A stretch of 64,000 nucleotides of DNA. Source: Monodelphis domestica (taxonomy: Eukaryota; Chordata; Mammalia; Didelphimorphia; Didelphidae). This document shows positions 43,931 to 55,189 of this stretch, piece by piece. Position 1 is the first letter of the stretch. Each line of letters opens with the position of its first letter. The stretch covers positions 195,528,459 to 195,592,458 of the forward strand of contig NC_077234.1 in the NCBI RefSeq assembly GCF_027887165.1. Direction: 5' to 3'. Below the pieces are notes generated by a model, which worked only from the letters and a program-made list of their open reading frames with translations, searched no databases and had not been told where the DNA came from. Made by a program: the position numbers and the translations under genes.

Positions 43931-46510
43931 AATGAGGTCCATAATTCCCCCAGATTATTTGGTATTTACATTTTCAATAGCCTGACAAGCAATTATTCAA
44001 AATTCTCTAAATTATATCACTTCCCACATGGAGTTCCTCTGTAAATACTTGTCTTAGTGCAGCTATTGTTCCTTTATTTACTTATTTTCATGCCATTTTT
44101 ATTTCCTTCTATTGCTTATAGGTACTTAATTTTTATTAATGAAAGAAATTTGTTAGGGTAATCTTGATAGTTTTTTTTTCATTTTTTTAGGTTTACCATT
44201 CTTTCCACGTCTTTCTTATATGCTCTCAAATACTCTTATCAAATTAGATCTTGTGCTAAACTTTTTGAAAATGTGTTTATCTTTTTATTGCCTCTCCATA
44301 GGATTTTTGCAAATTATTGGATTCTCTAAACTGGCATCACCTGTTCTTCCATTTTTTTAGATTGTGAAGGAGACTGGTTGATTTGTTTTCTATGATTTCC
44401 TATTACTATTGAAGTACACCAGTTGCTTTTTTTTTTCCCTTTGGGAAATAGCAATAGACAATATAACTATATATTTTATTAATTTCCCTTTTTCAGGATT
44501 ATTAGCTAGTTTTATTAGATAAAATTGTTGTTTCATCAATTATGTGTTAAATATTTTCATTTTTTAAATTTCTCCAGTGTGCTATTGATTTTGATTTTTT
44601 TCTCTGTCAACTGAGTTCTTTGACTGTACAATGACAATTGATTTGGAAATGACTGCCACATCCTTAACCTGTCTTTTTTTCCCTGGCCATTAAAACAGAA
44701 TCAATTTTGTTTTCAGTTATGATTCTTGGATGTTCCTACCTCCTCGTTCTCTTGAGGAAAGTGTTTATGTTATATAGATTCAGGATTTCTACTTACTATA
44801 TAATCTTTTAGCTTCTCTCATTTCTTACTTTTGAAATGTTTGCCATGTTATTTTGAGTTCCTCTCCCATTAGCAAGATAGCATTGAAGCAGTTTATTGTT
44901 AAAGTCTTTTGTTAACTTAGTCTGGAGGATCTTACTGATTTCAACCTAGAATATATCTCTGTGCTCTGAAATAGATGTTGGCTTCTAGGCTGAACTTATC
45001 TTTTTAGAGCTATTTTTGCAAATAGTTGTCATATCTATTGTAAGATAACCATGCCAGATACCCATGGTCTGAAATAGCCCTCTTCCTGACCTGAAGCTTC
45101 CACAGAGCTACCTAAAACTAGGCAATGCAGTTAGAAACATATTTAAGGAGGAATAAAGGATTGTACCTGTTAGATAAATAGCAAGTTCAATATCATCACA
45201 TAGTGACAGAAATTAAATCCACACTTTGCGACCACAAGTCCAGTGATTTTTTGGTTTTTTCTCTAACTGCTCTTGCCACCTTCCCTGTATGATATATTTC
45301 ATTTTCAAAAAATTAGAGAAAAAGGGAAGGACATATCATTTACAGCTTATACTGGGAGAAAATTCTTCCCTAAAGGAAGGATAAAAATAATAATAAGAGA
45401 TAAAATGGATAATATTAATTATAGAATATTGTATAGCTTTCTTTTAAGCAAATTAAATAGAATTAGGATAAGAAAGAAAATAATTAATTTGTAAAATCAT
45501 GATTTAATTTCTCTAAAAAATCCCTAATGACCATGAAATATAAAGGTAATGTCAGAACTATGAAGAATGAAACATTACCATTCCAACATCCCCATATGTT
45601 TAAACCAAAAAATAAATAAAAAATACCTTTAGAAAAGCACCTTTTCTTCATTCCTATCACCGAAATTGTAAAGAAGTCTTAGGGACTATTTATTTTAGCA
45701 TTTGTGTTAGATTTCAATGATTTGTCCTCTTATCTGTTCTTATGTGCTATGGATTCTAGCATAACATGGATTGCCTAGATTTTTTCTTGTTTCATATAAG
45801 TCAGAGATACCGTATTTGTCACCCTCTTTTATATGTCTTGTATTCCCATTGGTATCCTAGATTTTAAATCATTATTCACTGTCTATTTATCACTGGACCT
45901 TTGTACAACACTACTACTTTCTTGCTTTTCCCCATATTCTTGGGGTTGCAGAAGGGATTTAACCACACATTTCACTATAAATGCCACTAGTCAAAAATTG
46001 GTATTTACCTTAAATGTTCTGACAAATTTGTCACATTCTAAATGTGCATGCAGATTTTCCATTTTCTGAATTTTTTTGACTTATGATGCTGAGGAGAGAA
46101 GATTGAATAACTCTTGACCCAGACATAAAGATTACTTGTCTGCCACTAAATTCCTTCACTCTACATGGGCACATTTAGCATTCAGTCTGATATTATCAGA
46201 TTTCTTTGGCAATAGTTTTTAGTTTAATCACAAGGCTCCTGCCACACTCCACTGCCTTTTTTTCTGTTATTTCCCAGTAATCCTTCAACTCTTCTGCTTT
46301 ACCCTTTTGATACATTTAAACCTTTATATTTCTGTAATCCACCTTTCCAATGCCTTTATTCTTCATATCCAAAATATTTAACTCTTCACCTTTCATTTGA
46401 AAAATGTAATTGAGAACATATACAAGATAATATCTAAAATAATACCCTTCCACCCTTCCTCACCCCCCTACTCCATTCTTCCCTCCCCCACAATACAGAC
46501 ACACTTTTAT
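43931..46510. other. unassigned AT-rich sequence
   Basis: About 2.6 kb with no gene. T-rich plus strand at 44100-45060 could be a very decayed antisense LINE, but I cannot name it. Open frames at 45273-45494 and 45833-46069 have no motif. Confidence 0.35.
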
Positions 46511-46514
46511 ATGA

Positions 46515-46720
46515 AAGTGTTATAGTGATGCAATGGAAAAAGAAATATATTGACATCCAGATAACATGAGTTTAAATTCTAGCTCTGCTACTGATTGCTT
46601 ATGTGACCTTGAATGAGCTACTTTACATCTGTGAGCCTCTTACTTTCTTCATCTATAAAATTAGGGGGTTGGACTACATGAACTCTAAAGTCTCTGTAAG
46701 CTCTAGATCTTATGATATTA
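46515..46720 (+). mobile_element. MIR / Ther1-type SINE
   Basis: 'catgagtttaaattctagc', 'gctactgattgcttatgtga', 'ccttgaatgagctac', 'cttcatctataaaatta' and 'ttggactacatgaactctaa' follow MIR-family order almost end to end. Confidence 0.8.
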
Positions 46721-46889
46721 TTGTAAAAGTTAGATTGTATTGAATCACAATCCAGCAGTGTAAATATAAATCCTAATATAGCACTTAGATTAAGGACTAG
46801 AGGGCCTCTGAGGTGTCTTTTCTGCTCTCCATGGTCCTATGACAGGGATCCCTGGAGACTTAAGGTATAACATATAGCATACCATCCTC

Positions 46890-47700
46890 CAAGGACCTCA
46901 TCCTGGACTCCTCAATATCTCTCACCATATACCCAAGCTGATACCAAGACTTAAAGATTTCACCTTTTCAACAGCTCTCCATGTGTATCCTTTTGTTGAA
47001 CACTGCAACCACTCTAATATGGACTCTCATTACCTCATATCTGGAATATTGTCCTAGGCTGCTAGTGGGTCTGTCTGCCTTTTTTTTCTCTCCCAATTCC
47101 AATTCATCCTCCATTCAGTTATTAGAAAGTGGTTTTTCATAATGCATAAGGATAATAATGTCACTTCTTCTCCCAGTCAGTAAACTCCTTTTTACTGACT
47201 TTCTATTACCTCCAGAATCAAATACAAAATGTTTAATTGGGCAAAGTACTTCAAAACTTGCATTTCCAGTCTTCTTATACCTTATTCCCCAACATGTACT
47301 CTTCAGTCCAGTAACACTGGCCTCTTGGCTGATCCAGGAAAAAGTTGCTCCCATATCTCTGTTCTGGGGATTTTCTTTGACTGTTTCCCATACCTGGAAA
47401 GCTCTCCTTGTTCTGCTTTGACTACTGAACTTCTGGCTTTCTTCAAGGCCCAACTGAAATCCTACCTTCTGCATGAAGCTTTCCCTAAACCCTCTTAATT
47501 CTCATACCTTCCCCCAGTTCATTATCTCCTATTTATTCTGCATGTAGCTTTCTTTGTGCATATTTGTTTGCCAGTAGTCATCCTCATTCAATTGGCACCT
47601 CCCTGAGGGCAGAGCCTGTCTTTTTTTGCCTCTTTTTGGTATCCCCACTTTGCACTTAGCCAAGTATTAAGTACATAATAGGCATTTAATGAATGTTTAT
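46890..47700 (+). mobile_element. L2-type LINE, best copy in the window
   Basis: In order: 'catatctggaatattgtcc', 'tgactttctattacctcc', 'agtccagtaacactggcct', 'ttcccatacctggaaagctc', 'aaggcccaactgaaatccta', 'gaagctttccctaaaccctc', 'ccctgagggcagagcctgtc', and the end 'ggcatttaatgaatgtttat'. These are the hallmarks of L2 3' sequence in old mammalian genomes. Overlapping open frames (47115-47498) are shadows. Confidence 0.8.
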
Positions 47701-47764
47701 TGTTTTTCCTAATTTCTCAATTTTGGTGTCCTCTGTTCATTATTTTCTATTTATCCTACATATG

Positions 47765-47875
47765 GCATATGTTAAGCTATTTGCATATATGTGTACATGT
47801 ATGTGTATACATATATCAAAATATGTAGATAGTTATATACATAGTCACCTACATATCCATCCATCCATACAAATG
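47765..47875. repeat. (CATATA)-type simple repeat patch
   Basis: 'tatatgtgtacatgtatgtg', 'tatacatatatca' and 'catccatccatacaaatgg'. Low complexity. Confidence 0.7.
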
Positions 47876-48402
47876 GCATAACAGCTAATACATTAAATAA
47901 AAGTTAATCAAATTACAGGGAGAGACAGGTAACAAAAGTATAATAGTTGGTATTTTTAATATCCTCCTGTAAAAACTAGATAAAATTAACAGAAAGATAA
48001 AAAAGAAAAAAGTAAGAAGTCAAATAGAATTTTTAAAAATTTAGCTATGATAGTTATTTTAAGATTACAAAAAAAAAAAAGAATGAAATAAGCATTTAAC
48101 TAAGCTATAAATGGAAATATTGACCATGTGGTGAACAAATGAAGAAAATCTGAAATAGTAAATATGAAAGATGGTAACAATATGAACATTATAATCACAA
48201 AAGGATCTTTGAACAAAGAAACACACATAAATGGAGACTAAAGAAATTATAGCTCAAGAAAAAATCATAGGAATAATTCTTAATTAATTATATAAAAAAT
48301 GGCCATAATACAATATACTATAACTTTTTGGATAAAACTAAAACAGTACTTATGGGGAAAACTTTATAAAACTAAACACATTCATAAACAAAAGAGAAAG
48401 AA

Positions 48403-48428
48403 TATATATATATATATATATATATATC
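48403..48428. repeat. (TA)n microsatellite
   Basis: 26 bp of uninterrupted TA inside an old L1. Confidence 0.9.
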
Positions 48429-49039
48429 AAACAGATATTCAACTAAAAAAAGAAAACTAGAAAAAAAGAAAAAAAATAAGTACAAACATGGAAATTCTGA
48501 AATTTAATGAGAAAAAAGTAACAATAAAGTAACCATTTAATTAATAAAAAATAATCTGTCATTAAGAAAAAATAAATATAATATTTGCTAATCTGATAAA
48601 AAAAGGGAAATTGTAAATATAAGGAAAATAAGAGAATTGACAAATCATGAATAATAAATTAATTGATTTAATTTTACCCAACTTTATAATAAAAAGCTTG
48701 TAACTTAAATGAAATGATAAAGCATTTACAAATTATTGCTCAAATATTGCCCAAATTAATTGAGCAAGAAATTTTTTTAAAAAATGCAATTCCAAGGAAA
48801 AGATATTTAGTATTTCACAGTCAAACTGGTAAGTAATAATCAACAATTAACATTTGAGCCAGAAAGACAAAAGATTTTTTGTCTATTTGTCTATTGTCTA
48901 TATTTTTCATTATAAATTCAGAGTAGAATGAATTCCAATGTTATATATATTTATTTCCAATATAAGAAAATATAAACTTTTGGCAATTTTCTTATAATAA
49001 AAACATATGGACTTTATTGCTAAGCCAAAGAAAGATATA

Positions 49040-49175
49040 GCATAAATATTATTAGTATTATTAGTATTTTATTATTAGTGTATTATTACTTATTTTATTA
49101 TTAGTGTATTAGTATTAGTGTATTATTAATATTAACTAATATTAATACTAATAAAAATATTAGTGTATTAGTAAA
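49040..49175. repeat. ATT/AGT-rich tandem repeat
   Basis: Repeats of 'tattattagtgtattagta' type with an inverted core, 'aatattaactaatatt'. Low complexity and hairpin-prone. Confidence 0.75.
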
Positions 49176-49716
49176 GTGACTAGAGGACCATATTAAAATA
49201 ATACATTATGTTTACTTTGGATTTATGCCAGGAATGCAGTTTGATTAAATATTATTAAAGTTATAGACATCATAGATTCTCTTAATACCAAAAACAATAA
49301 AATGACCATTACATCAACATATTTGGGGAAAAAAAAGTATTCTCCTGACAGATTATCTTGCTTCTGGATTAATCTTCCCCATACATATATCTGGTCTTAC
49401 TCTTCTACTAAAATGTCTTTAATATCTCTTTATTATCTATTAAGTTAAGTCTGTTTTCCTTTGCTGGTTTTTTAAACCTCCTGAAAACTTTCCAGTCTCA
49501 TTCCTAATAAATGCAGACCATATCTTGGCCAATCAGTATTATCCTCTAGACCAGTGGTGGTTAACCTATGGCAGACATGCCAAAAAGGGCACACACAGCC
49601 CTCTCTGTGGGCATGCCTGAAGTTGGGCACCAGAGTTTGTTACTAGAAGTCCAGAGGGACTTGGAGTGGAGCTGTTCCCTTTCTCTCTATGCCTGAGGGT
49701 ATTTCTTTTTTTTTTT

Positions 49717-50203
49717 AGAAAATAAAATTTTTATACATTGTTGGCCACATATAATCACCGTAGTACAAATACATATTATATATGCAAAAACCTTGAGCCA
49801 AGAGTTATCCCTTGAGAATCTCCCTTCAGAATTTCTTCATCTTCAAGTCCCAGCTATCTGAGTTCTCTTAAGGTTGTATTCAAAGGGGTCCTTAACTTCA
49901 GAAAAACATATTCAAAATTTAGAAGGCAAATACATAGACCCTTTCTTTTCATCCTGCAAAGATGACAAATTCTTCTCTTGTTTGAAGCAATGATAGTTTG
50001 TCCAACTAGTTTCCTCTCAATTTTCAGTCCCATTGCTAAGATACTTCAAATTCTCTGTTCTAACATCCTGTGCTGCCCAAAATGAGCTACTAAGTTAATA
50101 GTTTTTTTTTTCCCCCTCAGAATGTGGGGTGGCTTCTAACACAATATGAAGAGCCTCTGTGTCTGTTGTCAAATATTAATTTATTGCAATAGTCTCCCTT
50201 TGT
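49717..50203 (-). other. unidentified segment, possible L1 3' transduction
   Basis: On the minus strand it follows the L1 A-rich tail and ends in 'ttttattttct' plus poly(A) at 49716-49707. A TATAAA poly(A)-signal variant lies about 20 bp before the tail. I recognise no gene in it. Position and tail suggest flanking genomic sequence carried along by read-through transcription of the source L1, but an unknown mRNA 3' UTR would look the same. Confidence 0.45.
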
Positions 50204-50778
50204 GTTTTTTTTTCTTTTTTTCTGAATTTTTATTTAATTAATTGATTAAGAATATTTTTCCATGGTTACATGATTCATGTTCTTTTCCTCCCCTCTCCCC
50301 CAGGCTATAATTAATTCCACTGGGTTTTGCTTGTGTTTTTGATAAAGACCTATTTCCATATTATTAATATTTGCATTAGGGTGATCTCTAAGTCTACATT
50401 CCCAATTATATCCCCATTGATCCATGTGATCAAGAAATTGTTTTTCTTCTGTATTTCTACTTCCACAGTTCTTTCTCTGGATGTCAATAGCATTTCCTTC
50501 TCATAAGTCCCTCAGAATTGTCCTGGATTATTGAATTGCTTCTAGTAAGGAAGTCCATTACAATTGATTGTATCACAGTTTATCAGTGTCTGTGTAAAAG
50601 GTTCTTCTGGTTCTGTCCCTTTCACTTTACATCAAATCCTGGAGATTGTTCCAATTTAAATGGAATTCCTCCTGTTCATTATTCCTTTGAGCACAGTAGT
50701 ATTCCATTACCAACAGATATTATAATTTGTTTAGCCATTCCCCAATCAAAGGGCATCCCCTCATTTTCCAATTGCCTT
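50204..50778 (-). mobile_element. L1 3' end, minus strand, fused to RPL12 copy
   Basis: Antisense L1 3' UTR and last part of ORF2: 'ccatggttacatgattcatg', 'tccactgggttttgcttg', 'cttctcataagtccctcag', 'cacagtagtattccattac', 'attccccaatcaaagggc'. The upstream break (about 50773-50786) joins directly to RPL12 sequence in the same orientation with no poly(A) between. Confidence 0.85.
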
Positions 50779-50786
50779 TGTGGTTT

Positions 50787-51404
50787 GTAACTAACTGAGC
50801 AATCCATAGCCCCATTATTGATGTCATCAATGACATCATGAGAATGTCTGCCATCAATATTGCAGCCCACAGATTAAGCTGTTCCAACTATCTCTTTAAT
50901 GGTTCCAGAGAGGTCTCTTGCCAGGGATAGGTGTGTCATCTGTTAAGCAATGTTGATGATTTCATCAAGACTGATGTTTCCATTGTGTTTAATTTTTTTT
51001 TTTTGCTTCTTTCTGTCCCAAGGGGGTTCTTCTAGGGCTTTTATGATCAGGGCCAAGGCAGAAGGCACTACCTCAATCTAGGCTTATCTATTCTGAATGG
51101 TAAGTTTCACTGTTATCCTTAGCCCTTTCTAGTCACAATCAGCCTTGGCAGTGTCATTACCAACCTTTTTTGGAGACAAACCCAAGGGACCAGTTTTGGG
51201 GGCCAGAGAAGATGTGGCACCAACTTCACTACCAGTGCACCTAAAAATACCACTTGAATTTCATTAGGGTAAAATGGCATGGCTGCAACAAAGGTTGAGG
51301 CTCTGTCTGGACGCTGTGGAGTAGCTGCTCAGTGTCAGATGAACCCAGATTCAGGAGGACCAAAATAAGTTGTACCTTCACCACCCATGAACTGGGGGCC
51401 AAGA
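50787..51404 (-). pseudogene. RPL12: processed pseudogene of ribosomal protein L12
   Basis: Minus-strand start codon at 51280-51278 followed by [11 protein letters not shown]. The usual protein starts M-P-P-K-F-D-P-N-E-I-K-V-V, so two codons are lost. A frameshift near 51240 leads to [11 protein letters not shown], then 'L-R-I-T-V-K-L-T-I-Q-N-R' and 'D-R-K-K-Q', and at the end '[10 protein letters not shown]' followed by '[10 protein letters not shown]'. This covers essentially the whole 165-residue protein without introns. About 120 bp of 5' UTR resembling that of RPL12 precedes it. Several stops and a lost terminal stop (TAC at 50789-50787) make it non-functional. An open frame crosses the junction into L1 (50870-50679). 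Confidence 0.9.
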
Positions 51405-51923
51405 GCCTGAGGACGTTTCTTACATGACCCACCCTTCTTCCCAGTAGCCTATGGGAGTGCTTCCTTTCTCCCTTGTCTGGGATAAGGTACAGAGGGTGCA
51501 GGGATTACATGCTGTGTGAGGGTGAAGTGCAGATTGCCTATTGAGTTTCTGGTGAAGGTGATTCCAATGGTGGGGTTGGAGAAGAGCACAGTTCGAGGAG
51601 ACCATAGCTTAGAGTGTGGCACACAGTTAAAGGGGAGCAGAGGTAGAGGGGAGCAGAGTGCTGTGGCCACTCCCCTCCTCTCCATGGGTGCCTCATGTCA
51701 CCTGTTCCTCTGTCTAGCAACCCAATGGGAGTACTTCCTCCCTCCTCTGTCTGAGGAGGGGTGCAGGGGACAAAGTGGGGTAGGGACATGACACAGTCTC
51801 TGGGAGGGAGGGATATGGCACTCTGTCTCTGGCAGGATATAGCCCAGTACTTGATTTAGGGGGTGCAGTGGAAGTGGGACTTGGCACTCCATCTTTAAAA
51901 GGATCACGTTCACTGCTGTAGAC

Positions 51924-52129
51924 ATTTGACATCTTTTGTTTTTCTGCTTCTATGATTTGATTTCTTCACTATTTTGCATCTGCTTTTCATCTATTTTAAT
52001 TTAAGTAATTCCATTTTGCTTTAGACTTGTAATTTTATTGGTGTAAGGAATATGAAATGAAAAGTATTCCCTGTACCAAAGTAGAACATTTGTCCTATCT
52101 AATAGGCTTAGAGAATTCTTTAAGGCATT
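51924..52129. other. unassigned sequence
   Basis: Nothing recognised. Confidence 0.35.
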
Positions 52130-52225
52130 AAAAGGTTGAAGGATTGCCTAGGATCACAAATCTGATATCTGATAGAGGCTATATTTGAACTTCTGACTTC
52201 AGAGATAGACCTTTACCCAATAAAA
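52130..52225 (+). mobile_element. MIR fragment
   Basis: 'ggattgcctaggatcacaaa', 'tatatttgaacttctgactt' and 'agagatagacctttaccca' are MIR 3' core. Confidence 0.6.
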
Positions 52226-53690
52226 TTCATTCTTCATTTAATTAGAATATATATGTAACACCCTCTATTGGGCCTGTCCTCCAATTTTTATCTTCTATTT
52301 GATATTCCTAGAGGATTTGCCAACTACTTTCTATCAAGGTTTTAATGTAAACCCAAGGGTCTAGTATTTTTTTTACAATTATTGTTAACAAGTCCCCACC
52401 AATCTACTTCCCATTTATAACATCCAGTAGTTTTAGTTTTCTTTTAGCAAAGATATTTATTGTGGTCTTATAGTAAGAATAGTTGTAACAAAATATTCCC
52501 AGCCATGCCCCTTTAGGACATTCTCCCACATATACATACAGGTCCATAAGAGGAGTTAGTTTAATATTGGAGTACAATGCTAGTGAGGCACAAATACATT
52601 ATACATGTAGGACAAATTAATCATTCCAAATCTTGTTATTTTATGACCTGAAAGTCCTTGAATCAATGGCAAGATTTTCTTTTATGATGCAAGAGATCAT
52701 ATTCCTTGAAGCTGGCACCTTCCCTGATTTACTGTATTCCAGTAACTGTTCATACTCAATATGTTACTTTGCTGTTATTTCCTTCTAATCCAGTCTCTTT
52801 GATAATATGGCCAAAAGAAAGTGTTGGTGGAGTATAGAAGGTTATAAAGGAAATGCATATAAAATCCTCTCTTAGCAACCTGGCTTTAACTTTCAAAACA
52901 GAATTCTAAACCTCACTTTTTGCAATACTTCATTGTTGTGGAGACGTAATTCCAAACTGGCTCACATCTGAAATTTCTCAATTTAAATTATACTCAGATA
53001 TGGTTAGATTGTCTATTCCACAATTTTCTTTTCTTTTTTCTTTTCTTTCTTTTTGTTGTTGTTGATGGAGACATAAAAGAAGAGAGAAGACAGAGGTTTG
53101 AGATATTGGTAACCCTTTCCAAAATGCTTCCTAACATAGAATAGTAGTTTATTTCATGTTGGGGGTAGTCAGTAATTTTGCAGCTGTTTTAAGTGAAGCA
53201 AGTTAGAAGGTCTAATTTTCAAAACAAGACATCCTAACCTAGGACTGGAGATAACTCTCATCTTTTTTATGTGCCATTTGCAATCATCATAAATGTGGTT
53301 TGCTATGGGTATGGCAGAACTAATAGTAGTTGATTTACCTAGAAACTTTACAGCCCTATTAGTGGTTGCTTTTTTTCTCCTTCTGTAGAATGAGACCTGG
53401 TTGTTGTATGAGGTTAATGAGACAATTATGTTTACACACAATATCATGCATACAGATGATTCCAGTGCAGCTCCCTGTAATGGCAGAAGCTTCTAAACAG
53501 TTTAAGTGCTGTACTTCAAGGAGTAATCCCTAATCATTAAATGAAAGGGGGTAGATCTAATTTGGGGATATTGTGCATTTACTTGAATAGTTCCAAGGAC
53601 CATGACTATTTCTGTCTACATTGAAGTCTAAGGGCAGGTACTAGGAAGTATGGGTTGATTCCAAAGCACTAGCTTATAAGTAAGACTATT
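52226..53690. other. unassigned sequence
   Basis: No gene found. A short T/C patch lies at 53020-53060. The minus open frame at 53169-53447 has no recognised motif. The part at 53170-53640 is non-repetitive and could be conserved non-coding DNA, which cannot be tested here. Confidence 0.35.
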
Positions 53691-53699
53691 CTCACTAGT

Positions 53700-54025
53700 T
53701 GGAGCAAAACAGTAGGAAGGCAGAAAGGAAGAAGGAAGGGATGGAGAGAGAAGAAGAAAGGAAAGGAAAGGGAAATAAAGAAGGGAAGGGGATGAAGGAA
53801 AGGAGGAAGAGAGAAAGGAGGGAATAAAAGGAAGAGGAGGATAGAAATGAAGAAAGGAATAAAAGAAAGAAAGGAGGAGTAAATAAAGGAATGAAAGAAA
53901 GAAGGAAAGAAGTGAGAAAAGGGAAGGAGGGAAGGAAGAATGAATGATGGGAGAGAAGGTAGGGAAGAAGGGAAGAAACAAGGAAGGAAAAGAAGGAAGG
54001 AAGAAGGGAAAGAAGGAAGGAACCA
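53700..54025. repeat. (GGAA)n-like purine tract, about 325 bp
   Basis: Plus strand almost entirely A/G ('aaggaaggaaaagaaggaag' and variants). It generates an artefactual Ser/Phe/Leu-rich minus-strand frame (53628-54026). Confidence 0.92.
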
Positions 54026-54029
54026 ATGA

Positions 54030-54235
54030 AATAATTAAGTGCTTATTATGTGACAGGCATTATACTAAATAAGAATCTCATTTGATCCTCACAAATAGAT
54101 GCTATTATCCTGATTTTGAAGTTCAGAAAATTGAAGCAGACAAAGGTTAAGTGACACACACAGCATATCAGTCTCTGGAGATAGGTTTTAATTCAGATCT
54201 TTATGTCTCCATATCTAATGCTCTCTACTTCATCT
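54030..54235 (+). mobile_element. MIR3-type SINE
   Basis: 'ttaagtgcttattatgtgac', 'tttgatcctcacaaatagat', 'gctattatcctgattttgaa', 'gttaagtgacacacacag' and 'taattcagatctttatg' in MIR order. Confidence 0.8.
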
Positions 54236-54364
54236 GTTATTTTCCACTTTCCACCCAACACTCACCTGTGACTCCAAAAAGCTGTGATATGTGCAGCAAC
54301 CACAGCCTGGTAAAACTATCTTGCAAAATATACTAAACAAGGTTGAGGATAATTGACAGGTCTC

Positions 54365-54715
54365 AAACCCATCAGTGAGTTAGAGAGATGTTGACCCCAA
54401 ACATGTGAAGATGAGAACAATTTGATCCAATGGCTATGGCTATAAAGGCAGTTGAAGCCAGTGCTATGGAGTGCTTAGAGCTTGGTCAGACATCAAAGAC
54501 TCAAAGGTCATCCACCTTATCCCAGACCATCACCTGTCATTCTGATTTTTGTCTTGCTCCTGGACTTCAATGTTTCGTGAAGGATGAGGCAGACAACTTT
54601 GTATAACTCTTACTCAATTAAGTCCAATTTACTCTAAAGTCAAGGTGTAATCATGATGATATCATAGGTTCTCTTTGAAAATGAAGGACAAAAAACAACC
54701 CCAAAGAAGGAGTAG
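54365..54715 (+). mobile_element. unclassified marsupial retroposon/SINE
   Basis: 'tagagcttggtcagacatca', 'actcaaaggtcatccacct', 'cctggacttcaatgtttcg', 'gatgatatcataggttctct' and the end 'gaaaatgaaggacaaaaa' recall a dispersed marsupial repeat that I remember but cannot name. It may be related to RTE-mobilised SINEs. The A-rich end is consistent with a retroposed copy. Confidence 0.5.
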
Positions 54716-55189
54716 GACCTTCTTTCCAATTTTTTGACACTGTAGGTATCAGAATAGCATGTGATTTAACTCTTTGTTTTCTCTTGTTCCATTTGACATT
54801 ACAAATATCCCCAAATTGTCTTTCATACCACTTCTGGTATGCATATCACACAGTGATATGCTTGCTACATTATGCTAGTATTCATTATTCATTATGTGGG
54901 TCATCCAAAATTTTGATTCTTTGGATGATGTGAATATTCTGTTATTTATAAACAGACAGCAAAGTCAGACAGATAATGGTATTTAAAAATGCAGTAAATA
55001 TTCCATTATATCAACAAATATAATTTGTTTATCTGTAACCTAACTGATGAATGGCCACTTTATTTCCATTCTTTTCTTACCACAAAAAAAATGCTTTTAT
55101 GAATATCAACCTTTCTGCTACCTTTCCTACTATATCTAGAATGTACTCCTTTCTACCTTCCTTTTTTATGTTCCATTAAAAAACAACAA
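54716..55189. other. unassigned sequence
   Basis: Nothing firm. 'ccattatatcaacaaatata' and 'aactgatgaatggccac' near 54995-55056 hint at old antisense L1 3' UTR. Confidence 0.35.

Larger units (their letters stand above)
47930..49340 (+). mobile_element. degenerate L1, ORF2 N-terminal to RT region
   Basis: 'aaaactagataaaattaaca' and 'aagaagtcaaatagaat', then 'agtacttatggggaaaac', 'aaaaagggaaattgtaaata' and 'tacccaactttataataaa', closing with 'tttatgccaggaatgcag' and 'atagacatcatagattc' near 49226-49275. These occur in the order of L1 ORF2. It contains a (TA)n run at 48403-48428 and ATT-rich repeats at 49040-49175. Very decayed. Confidence 0.6.
49707..51404 (-). mobile_element. composite retro-insertion: RPL12, L1 3' end and unknown segment
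   Basis: Both edges carry a 16-bp direct repeat: 49691-49706 reads gcctgagg-gta-tttct and 51405-51420 reads gcctgagg-acg-tttct (13 of 16 match, all three differences are transitions). Immediately inside the left copy is a T-run (49707-49716), the poly(A) of a minus-strand insertion. Within, in transcript order, are a processed RPL12 copy (51404 to about 50779), an L1 3' end (about 50778 to 50204) with its own A-rich tail, and 0.5 kb of unidentified sequence. One pair of duplications around all three argues for one event; serial insertions remain possible. Confidence 0.62.
49552..51915. mobile_element. non-autonomous hAT-type DNA transposon, split by a retro-insertion
   Basis: The left end begins 'cagtggtggttaacctatgg', preceded by CTCTAGAC (49544-49551), which fits the hAT target consensus nTCTAGAn. 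The right end closes 'ggatcacgttcactg' (51901-51915) followed by CTGTAGAC (51916-51923), the second 8-bp copy with one difference. Inverted ends CAGTG/CACTG are preserved. Removing the insertion at 49707-51404 leaves about 650 bp of GC-rich, non-coding interior with two related blocks ('atgggagtgcttcc' near 51450 and 'atgggagtacttcc' near 51725). There is no transposase, so it depended on another copy. Confidence 0.75.

Noticed and set aside
47115..47498. 119-codon minus frame and overlapping plus frames
   Set aside because: All lie in the 3' part of an L2 LINE; frames on both strands overlap without motifs.
50679..50870. RPL12-L1 fusion frame as a new gene
   Set aside because: The 64-codon frame arises because the RPL12 stop is lost. 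Upstream RPL12 is broken and no promoter evidence exists, so it is reported only as support for the junction.
51449..51932. Pro/Ser-rich overlapping frames on both strands near 51.5-51.9 kb
   Set aside because: They come from the GC-rich, non-coding interior of the hAT element; no transposase motif is present.
53628..54026. 132-codon Ser/Phe/Pro-rich minus frame
   Set aside because: Lies on the purine tract, so it is a low-complexity artefact.
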